This document shows, one piece after another, positions 56,823 through 64,000 of a DNA stretch of 64,000 nucleotides (positions within the stretch are counted from its first letter, which is position 1; each line of letters begins with the position of its first letter). A program made the translations under genes and the position numbers. The notes under the pieces are model-generated. The model was not told where the DNA came from, searched no databases, and saw nothing but the letters and a program-made list of their open reading frames with translations. This DNA comes from Acorus gramineus (Eukaryota > Streptophyta > Magnoliopsida > Acorales > Acoraceae): positions 11,168,509-11,232,508 of the forward strand of contig CM060848.1 in NCBI GenBank assembly GCA_030737835.1, written 5' to 3'.

Positions 56823-57680
56823 CTCCATCTACCCTTTTTTAGAATAAAGGAAGCAACCAATGCATCTAGTTCAATAATACATTGCATCCCCAAGATATGC
56901 TATATAGTGAAAGAGTAAGAGCTGCACTGGAAGGGAAGGCGACTTGTTCAAAATGAGCAAGGCTACTTTCTTAAGAAATGGGATCACTTGGTGTCAGTTG
57001 GAAATTAAGATCGTCATCTTGTTGACAACATTTTGCCAAAGACACAGAAGTTTAAAGAATCTCTGTTATTCTCAAACATATCATCTCCAGTTTCAAGAGC
57101 TCCAACATAAAAAGATGAACCGAAAGCCATTAACAGTTCCTCCCTCCCTCTCTCCTTGCTCTCACTTAGAATCAGTGATACCTCCATCTACCCTTGTTTA
57201 GAATAGTGAAAGAAGTATATGTAATTTAATAATTCCTTGCATCCCCAAGATTTTCTATATATGGTGGACGAGTAAAAATTGCACTGGAAGGGAGGGTGCC
57301 TTGTTCAAAACGAGCAAACCTGCATTATGTAGGAAATAATTGTGATCTCCATATACAACTTGCTGTTAGTTGGAAATCATCATCGCCATCCACCTTGCTT
57401 ACACCATTTTATTTTTTGGTGTATTAGTGACAAGAAAACACTAACATTTGTTTAAAAAACCATATGCGCAGAATCACCCACAAACTCTGTGCATCAGTTA
57501 AACCGGGTGATTATAAGACCTATGGGTAGCAAACCCATGCCTCTAGCCAAAGAGCCAACCTCATGTGGGTTTATTCACATCATTTTTACTGCACTTTCCC
57601 AAAAACTCACACAAGTTCAACAGAATTTCTCTATTCTTCTCAAATCTATTATTCTCCGTGTCACATAATTCAAACATAAT
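56823..57680. repeat. Tandem duplication, unit about 359 bp
   Basis: CTCCATCTACCC starts at 56823 and 57182. Both units continue with TTAGAAT, TTGCATCCCCAAGAT, GCACTGGAAGGGA, CTTGTTCAAAA(T/C)GAGCAA, AGTTGGAAAT and later TATTCTC and CAAACATA phrases. Unit 2 is lengthened by the insert at 57411-57577. Confidence 0.75.
57411..57577 (-). mobile_element. SINE-like insert in the second tandem unit
   Basis: A 167-bp insert absent from unit 1, flanked by CACCATTTT (57402-57410) and CATCATTTT (57578-57586), 8 of 9 matching. On minus, GGCTCTTTGGCTAGAGGCAT resembles a tRNA A box and CCGGTTTAACTGATG a B box. The flanking duplication makes retroposition likely. Confidence 0.6.
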
Positions 57681-59727
57681 TGATACCTGTTATCGGTATG
57701 TTGCCCCAGCTTCGGAAGAAGTCAGGTTACGCAGTGGGGTTGTTTCTCCCTCTTTGGTTGTTCATCAGAAGGGATTCTACATCGTGATCCTTGTCTTCGT
57801 GGTGGAGTCAACAGATTGGGAGCTGCAGTGGTTTCTAATTTGGTGGTTCACCTCAAGGGTGTTCAAGAATGCACTCAGGCACCTGAGTTTCCTTTTGAAA
57901 ACGTTGTGGTGATGGAGGTAACAGAGGAAGAGCCAAGATTGTTTCACTTGTCAAGCCAGGCGTTTGGAGTCAGGAAGATAAGACCTTTAGTGAGGCAGAT
58001 AGAGTAGGAAGGAGGTGTTATGTCAGAGAAGAAAGAGGGTATGAGAGATTCTCAAGAACCCCTTTGCAGGACCCCGGTCGTAGCTTTCGCTGCTTGACGG
58101 TGGGGCATTGACAGAACGAATAATGGGACTCGCTCGTACGTAAGCATTGCATCAGTACAAGTCACAAGAACTCCTGAGGACTTGCAGCTATCCTTGGTTG
58201 TCAAGGTGAGGCATTGGTGGAATGAACGCTGCTTGAAGGTGGGGCATTTGTCTAAGAGTTTCCTCTTGGGGATTAACCTAGAGGAGCCAGAGTTGAGGCG
58301 ACTTGCAGCTGTCCTTAGTTGTCAAGTTAGGCATTTCCCCACAAAATATCATGGTTGACCACTGCACCTTGGGGTTTCTCACATCATGAATGGTCACTTT
58401 TCATTCACTGCTCTGAGAGAAGATTGGCCATGTGGAAGAGTAAGGAATTGAGTCTCGGAGGCAAGCTCATTCTCCTTCAAACGGTTATGTCATACTTCCC
58501 CTTACATTCCTTTCTTTATCCAAGATTCCCAAAGGTGTTGTCTAAGATTGATAAAATAAGAAATTTTTTTCTGTGGAATGGGGCTCATCCTAGTGAGAAG
58601 AAGGCGCACTTGGCAAATGCGGAAGTATATGCTAAAAGGGTGGCATGGAGAATTTGAACTTGGAAGTCATTAACGATTACTTACTTTGTAAATGATGTGG
58701 AGAAGATTAAGCTCTTCTCAACTCTTATGGAGTTGTGTTGTAAATGAGAGGTACTATAGAAACACAATGCCCACTGCCTTAGAACCCTTATCATATACTC
58801 TCTCCAAAGTGTGGAATGATACATTCAGCACTGCCATAATCATGGTTCGTTGCGGACGGTGTGAAAGTCAGATTTTGGAGGGATATCTGGATTGATGAAG
58901 AACCCTTCCATCTTTGCTGTTTCTGGAAATAAGGAGGGCTGTGTACAAGATTTCTGGGTTTGGACTGATTCAGGTCTTTGAAATGAAGTCTAAGAAGGAA
59001 TTTTGGAAACAGAACTTTCTGAGTTTTTACTCTTAATTCAGCCTCTGTAACCCTTCAAACTTAAGCAGCAAGAGGAGGACATAGTGGTACGGAAGCCCAG
59101 CCCTAGAAACAACTTTTCAGTCAACAACTGCTATAACTGGTTGAGAAGAAGTGCAGTCCCACAGCAGTCCAACGGCCACTAAACACAGGGAAATATGGGC
59201 TTCCAAAGAGAGGCTTCAAATGTAGGTGTATAGATTTAAATGGATCAGTGGCGACTCAACTATTTGCCCCTTCTGTAATCTGGAAGATGAAACTGTGCTG
59301 TACTTGTTTTGCTTTTGCCCAGGAATATGTGGGAACACCTGGAAACAAGTAACAAATCTGAATACCAATTTTAACTCCTTGGAGAAACTATGGAAAGCAG
59401 GTAATGCCTCAAGGAGGCTTGGAAGAAGTATTTAGGCCAAAATCATTCAATCATTCATCCCAACGGTATGTTGGACTGTTTGGATGACTAGAAATGCTGT
59501 GATTTCAAAAGCCGCACACCTTATCTTAAAATATGTGGGATGAGTGTGAAATGGCATATCGAAGCTTGGGTATTGTGCTGGTGGCAAGAGAATAGTCTTT
59601 GAGGAGAACAAGATTCAGATTAATACTTACTCCCGAGTTCTATTGTATACTGGAGATGGCACTGTGCTTAATTTGTGGTTGTATGGTATAATCTCCACCA
59701 GTTTCTCAAAAAAAAAAAAAAAAAAAA
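57681..59727 (+). pseudogene. Second L1-type LINE relic (RT end and zf-RVT)
   Basis: Recognisable ORF2 parts: FLGINLEEPELRRLAAVLS with HFPTKYHG near 58260-58350, the conserved ERRLAMWKSKELSLGGKLIL segment at 58415-58477, KIDKIRNFFLWNG near 58546-58586, and a zf-RVT remnant with RFKWISGDSTICPFCNLEDE at 59228-59293. Stops and frameshifts separate them. A poly-A tail lies at 59708-59727. Near 58180-58335 the phrase CTTGCAGCT(A/G)TCCTT(G/A)G is duplicated, so the 5' part is rearranged. 57681-58030 has open frames that I cannot assign. Confidence 0.8.
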
Positions 59728-59756
59728 CACTCCAGTTTCAGATTAATACTCTTTCA

Positions 59757-59792
<36 letters not shown>

Positions 59793-60523
59793 TTTTTTTT
59801 TTTCTAGGATTGCAAGTTTGTTTAGGAATTGTTAGTCATAAAAAATCTTTTGAGAAAAATATATCTTATAAAATATTAATTGAAAATGCCCCCGACCAAA
59901 GGTGACGATGGACATTAGAACAAAAGTATTAGAAGAAGAAAGAGAAAAAATATAAGAGGAGAGCATCAGGGAAGGGGAAGCCCCTTCAAATGTTATCCAC
60001 GAGGAGCCACCTCCCAAATCATAGGTTACCCATAATGGTTGATGGAATCTCCACTTCCAAAATCACGGTGACCCAATCTCTAAGGCTCGAAGAAATTGCC
60101 GCCCATCTGTTCTCCAAGTAGAACAGTGATTAGGTTATTAGGATTATATAGAGCAGTCTTCTCTTCTCCCTTATCTCTCTTTGAAGATACTTCTCTTCTT
60201 GGTTCTGCCACTCTTTCACTCTCATTAACACTTTCACGCACACTCCTAACAGCAGTAACAACCACAACAACAACAACAACAACACAATACATTCAGCCTA
60301 TCAATACCTAAACATGCAATCAAATCAACTTTGAATATAACAATAAGAACTCATTTTTTATGCCAAGAAGAGACAAAGGACAATGCATGGATTTTCAACA
60401 TTTCAACAACAACTTCAATTAACTCAACCTGTGAATATAACACAAGAACTCATTTTTGAATGCAAAGCAGAGATCGAGAACAATAAATAGATCACCAGCA
60501 TTTCCAATCGCTTATGCTCCTAT
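59728..60523. other. Intergenic and 3' flank of L7/L12; two microsatellites
   Basis: (CT)n(AT)n at 59757-59792, followed by a T run, and a (CAA)n-like tract at about 60258-60286. The remainder is ordinary AT-rich DNA that should include the L7/L12 3' UTR just below 60524. The 70-71 codon frames overlapping the (CAA)n are shadows. Confidence 0.6.
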
Positions 60524-61021
60524 TCATTCCAGCACGGCCACCGCCCCAATCTCATTAAGCTTGGCGATGATCGACTCCGCCTCCTCCTTCGTCACCCCCT
60601 TCTTCAGCACCACCGGCGCCTTCTCCACCATCTCCTTCGCCTCCTTCAGCCCCAGATCCGTGAACGTCCTCACCTCCTTTATCACCTTTATCTTCGCCGC
60701 CGCATCGAACCTCTCCAGCTTAATATCGAACGCCGTCTTCTCCGCTGCCGCCGCCGCAGAGGGAGCCCCATCCGCCGATTGCCCGGCTGCCGCGACGGCG
60801 GGGGAGGCGCCCGCGGCGGGGCCGAACCGATCCAGGCCGAGCTTCAGCCGGAAGAGGATGGAGTAGTCGTACATCTCGAGCGGCGACAGGTCGAGAAGCT
60901 CGCCAGCGATCCTCTCCAGCTTCTGCGGCCGACTATCTCCGGTGACGGAGAAACGTCGCCCGAGGAGGAGAGTTCGGGCGGCGGCGGCGGCGGACCGGAG
61001 GGGGATTCTTGAGAGGGGCAT
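60524..61021 (-). CDS. Mitochondrial-type ribosomal protein L7/L12, 165 aa
   Basis: Intronless frame from ATG (61019-61021) to TGA (60524-60526). L7/L12 forms the stalk of the large ribosomal subunit that recruits and stimulates translation factors. Residues 1-33 are rich in Arg, Ala and Ser with no acidic residue until Asp29, a mitochondrial presequence pattern. About 34-65 is the N-terminal dimerisation part ([20 protein letters not shown]); about 66-92 is an Ala/Gly hinge; about 93-165 is the classical C-terminal domain ([43 protein letters not shown]). Codon use is strongly G/C-ending, unlike the other genes here. It is divergent from the SAP-domain gene. A chloroplast L12 is less likely given the presequence and length. 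Confidence 0.93.
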   Translation of the reverse strand: MPLSRIPLRSAAAAARTLLLGRRFSVTGDSRPQKLERIAGELLDLSPLEMYDYSILFRLKLGLDRFGPAAGASPAVAAAGQSADGAPSAAAAAEKTAFDIKLERFDAAAKIKVIKEVRTFTDLGLKEAKEMVEKAPVVLKKGVTKEEAESIIAKLNEIGAVAVLE

Positions 61022-61290
61022 TTTGGGAAATGTGAGTCTCAGTTTGCTTTCACCGCCATTGTTGGAGGGTTTTGGGGGTTGGTGTTGTTTTTAGGGTTTC
61101 TGTTCGGATCTCGGACCGGGCGATGAAGGGGCGTTACTCCGTGTGAATAATCGGATCCCGATATGATGAAATTTGACCCGTTTAAATGGCCCACGAAGCA
61201 ATGTAAGTTATCAATTAATGAGGGACACTCGTATCGCTCTCGAAAGCGCGAATCGAAGGGAGAGAAAAAAAAAAAAAAAAAACCCTAGAA
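61022..61290. promoter_or_regulatory. Bidirectional promoter between L7/L12 and the SAP-domain gene
   Basis: Two telo-box motifs (AAACCCTA) are present: one on minus at 61092-61099 and one on plus at 61280-61287. A site II-like element (GGCCCA, reverse TGGGCC) lies at 61187-61192. Telo boxes with site II elements are a known signature of plant translation-machinery promoters. No clear TATA box on either side, as usual for such genes. Confidence 0.6.
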
Positions 61291-62685
61291 GGGGACGATC
61301 AAATCTTCTTCTCTTTAGTTCAATCGCTTTTTTTTTCTCCCAAATCTTCCTCTCTCTCTCTCTCCCTTTATCTCTTTTTTTTTTTTTTTTTCTTTTTCTT
61401 CGTCTGTTGTTGTTGTTTGTGGTGTTTTTTTTTTTTCTTTCAGGGAATGAATTGAAAAATAAAAAAAAATTGACGAAGAGGGAGAGCGTCTGGAGATTTG
61501 GATCATTCGGGAACTGTTAATGCTGTTTTTTCTTGTCTGTATGTTGTTTAGTTTTCCTCTAATGGCTGCTTTTCTGTTCTGAAATTAGGGTTTCGTTATC
61601 CTGCTTCATCTCTCTTACGGCCTCAAAAACCACTGCTTTTAAGGTGAGGCTTCTCTCTTTTTCGTTCCTTGATTTAATGGTCTGAAGCTTTTTAAAGTTG
61701 CGTTCTTTAATTTGGCCGGAATTAGGGTTTCTAAAAGAGAATCAGCAGAGTCCTGTTTTATGAATTTTTTTTTCTTGTAAATAACATTTTCTAAATGGGT
61801 TTAATGTTTCATGGAGTTTAAGTATTTTGTGGATTTATGTTTTTTTTTTTTTGTTATTTTGCTTGAGTTTACTCATATTGGTTATATATTTGTTGTATTT
61901 GTTGTATGAGGTATTCATGTTTGGTTTACAAATCCAGGTTTACATTCTGGTTTCTTTAACTTCATGTCTCTGTATATTTCCACCCGTTTCTATTGATGAA
62001 TAAAGATATTATGGCTATGAGATCAGACTCTTGAACGTTATTTCATATTTACTGCTTTTTCAGTAATCGATAGGTTTGGAGCAATTGACTTTGAGCTAGG
62101 GAGTGAAGTGCAGCGGAACTCTTAATCAATGTTTATTGATTTGTGAAATTTGTGAAATGTTATACTTGCATGAATGACTTGTTCATCAAACAATGTTTTT
62201 GATTCATATTTTTCCTGGATGGTATTTTCTACACTTTTATGTAGTGTTTTTTGCTAGATTCAGTTCAGCCTTGTAACTTGTTGTAACTTGATTCTTTGGT
62301 GTTTATCTGGTAAGAACTCTGTTTTGGTATCTTATTTTGTTTGGCCTATGGATTTAGTATGTGTTGATGTTGTATTTTTCTGTTATTTTTTATATTATAA
62401 TTTAGTTACCTATAAATTTCATTTTAGATGCTTTTAAAGGCCTACTTAATTTTTTTGCCTTTGAAAAAATAGTTTTATATGTTATCATGTTCTGTTGTGT
62501 TTATTTTGTTTGATATTTCTTTGTGTTGTATATTGGCATTCTCTTCCATTTAATAAAATGAGGCTGGATGCTTACCGTTTTCTTCAACAAAAAAAGAAAT
62601 TACATATGACATCATGATTTAGGCTTGGTTTGTTCTATGTTACAGGTTTGTGTGGACAGCTTTTGTGTCACCACGTAGGAGAACG
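61291..62685 (+). other. 5' UTR exon and UTR intron of the SAP-domain gene
   Basis: A CT- and T-rich leader (61310-61440) fits a plant 5' UTR. A likely donor GTGAGG follows TTTTAAG at about 61645, and the acceptor TTACAG lies at 62640-62645, giving a UTR intron of about 1 kb that is T-rich throughout. The true coding start is the ATG at 62686, not the in-frame GTG at 62650. Confidence 0.6.
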
Positions 62686-63841
62686 ATGTCATCACCATAT
62701 CCCACTCTAGGCAATAAACCCATTGATCAATGGAAAGTGACTGCGTTGAAGGATGAGCTTAAACGACGAAAACTCACCACAAAGGGTCTGAAAGAGGATC
62801 TGGTGAAACGCTTGAGTGAAGCGATTTGGAATGATGAAAGGGAATTGGAAAAGGAAGAAATTGGGAATGGTTCTGATCCTGATCCTCTCCCCAACTCTCA
62901 TGATCAGAGCAATGATGTTGCACCAGACCTAACTGATAACCTGAAGGCAGAATATGCCACTGAGGTTGTTGGGAATGAAGTCACTGCAAAAGACAATGGT
63001 GCTCCTGTGATTGAAAATCATGAAAGTAATGCTGAGGTAGCTCAAGAGGCCAATAATCAAGACACAAATAGAATGGATGATGTGAACATGGATAGAGTGG
63101 GTGAAGATAATGCAGGTCATTCTTCCCCACTGAAAAACTGTGTCATTGAAGGTCAGGATGTCCAGGCCCTGTTAGATTCTAGCGTCCAAGAATTGAGGAA
63201 TGATGAAATTGACGTCAAGACTGAGGATTCAAATCCTGTAGAAGACGCTGCTACTGAAGTGCCAAATCTGAACACACAGGTATCTGAGGTTAACCCTGTT
63301 TTAGGGATACAGGTACAGTGTGAGTCAATTTCTGCTGATTCTGTGTCCATTAATGAAAAGAATGAACTAAAGGATAATTTGAATGCTGATGATTTCCCTT
63401 TAGAACTAGAAGTTAATAGGTCAGAGATGGTTCAACCATCACCTAATGATGTTCCTATCACTGGTGATTTGCTTTCCTTGGATGATAAAGGGCTGGGTGA
63501 GAACCAGGGCTCTGTTGAAGATATAGAAGGTCCATACGTGACAGTTGTGGACATGATCGACCAAAATGATAGTGGAGATGGAGAGTCTCCTGAAAAATTG
63601 AATTTGGACCAGAGTTCCGGTGATGAATCCCCTGAGAGGGATTTACTGGAAAGCAAACCTGATTCCAGACTTAGTGCTGATGAAGTGGGAAATAAGACTG
63701 AAGCCAGTGAACCAAATGCTGTGGAAGAAAAAAGAAATGTTGTTGTGATAGAGAGTGGGGTAGTTTCTCCTGAAAAGAAAAATATTCTTGGCGAAAAGGA
63801 TGAGAGTATGTTATGTAAAGCCGAGAAAAGAAAAGGTCAAG
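62686..63841 (+). CDS. SAP-domain protein, ACINUS-like; first coding exon (partial gene)
   Basis: The first coding exon encodes 385 residues and ends at donor GGTATT after CAA-G (63841/63842); the gene continues beyond the window. Residues 13-47 (IDQWKVTALKDELKRRKLTT, then GLKEDLVKRLSEA) form a SAP motif, a helix-turn-helix that binds AT-rich DNA or RNA. The opening SSPYPTLGNKPID is characteristic of plant ACINUS homologues, which are nuclear and linked to splicing and the apoptosis- and splicing-associated protein complex. The rest is acidic, Asn/Glu/Ser-rich and probably disordered, with repeated Ser-Pro-Glu-Lys/Glu sites (VSPEKKN, ESPEKL, ESPERD). The expected C-terminal RNSP1/SAP18-binding part lies outside the window. 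Confidence 0.9.
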
Positions 63842-64000
63842 GTATTATTTTCATTTGAATCATTTTTAGATTATTAAGTTGAAATTTTGTTCTTGCATCT
63901 TCAATGTTCTCTTCATTGGTTTAATTTGGTGAGAAATGATGCATTTTTTTCTGATTTCTTGTATGAAAGCACCTATTAGTTTGCTATTTCAATTAGCAGT
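63842..64000 (+). other. Start of the next intron of the SAP-domain gene
   Basis: T-rich sequence following the GTATTA donor. In-frame reading stops at 63856-63858, supporting an intron. The next exon is not in the window. Confidence 0.6.

Noticed and set aside
60096..60866. Plus-strand frames opposite L7/L12 and over the (CAA)n tract
   Set aside because: Shadows of a clear minus-strand gene and a microsatellite.
62650..62685. Upstream in-frame start of the SAP-domain protein
   Set aside because: It starts at GTG directly after a splice acceptor; homologues begin at the ATG at 62686.

Overview
The window is nuclear DNA of a flowering plant. It is AT-rich, its genes carry GT-AG introns, the 5' UTRs are CT-rich, and it is crowded with plant transposon relics (hAT-, Mutator- and PIF/Harbinger-like MITEs, L1-type LINEs, tRNA-like SINEs, LTR elements). 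The family cannot be named safely. Four protein-coding genes are supported by homology I recognise: an RSS3-like bHLH-MYC_N regulator (+, 21266-22776), CELLULOSE SYNTHASE INTERACTIVE 1 / POM2 (-, 29102 to about 43.8 kb), a mitochondrial-type ribosomal protein L7/L12 (-, 60524-61021) and the first coding exon of a SAP-domain ACINUS-like protein (+, 62686-63841, running off the window). The last two are divergent and share a short promoter.

Layout: 0-2.4 kb holds remnants of a GRF-type zinc-finger gene (+) and a Mutator-like transposase C-terminus (-). 2.4-6.1 kb is a degenerate long-LTR-like element that contains an extraordinary block of about 1 kb of GC-rich DNA. 6.5-16.5 kb is a nest of MITEs and a broken LINE. 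16.5-21 kb is gene-poor promoter-side DNA. 21.3-22.8 kb is the RSS3-like gene. 23.4-27.5 kb is a hAT-like MITE followed by a 3.4-kb solo-LTR-like copy of the 2.4-kb element, in the opposite orientation. 29.1-43.8 kb is CSI1, with introns carrying SINEs, hairpins and microsatellites. 44-57.7 kb is repeat-rich intergenic DNA. 57.7-59.7 kb is a second LINE relic. 60.5-64 kb is the L7/L12-ACINUS pair.

Functionally the four genes are unrelated housekeeping or regulatory genes (cellulose synthase-microtubule linkage, a jasmonate/stress regulator cofactor, mitochondrial translation, and an RNA-processing or nuclear factor); nothing suggests a cluster. I saw no convincing new protein system. The most unusual observations are: (1) the conserved CSI1 N-terminus can be read in frame but has a CUG, in good initiation context, exactly where a start Met is expected, with no in-frame AUG between it and an upstream stop; (2) the GC-rich, stop-poor, Z-DNA-like block inside one LTR-like copy and absent from the other; and (3) several structurally clear nested insertions with visible target-site duplications.

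Exon joins were made by hand from splice signals and reading frame. Family assignments rest on remembered family features, not on searches.
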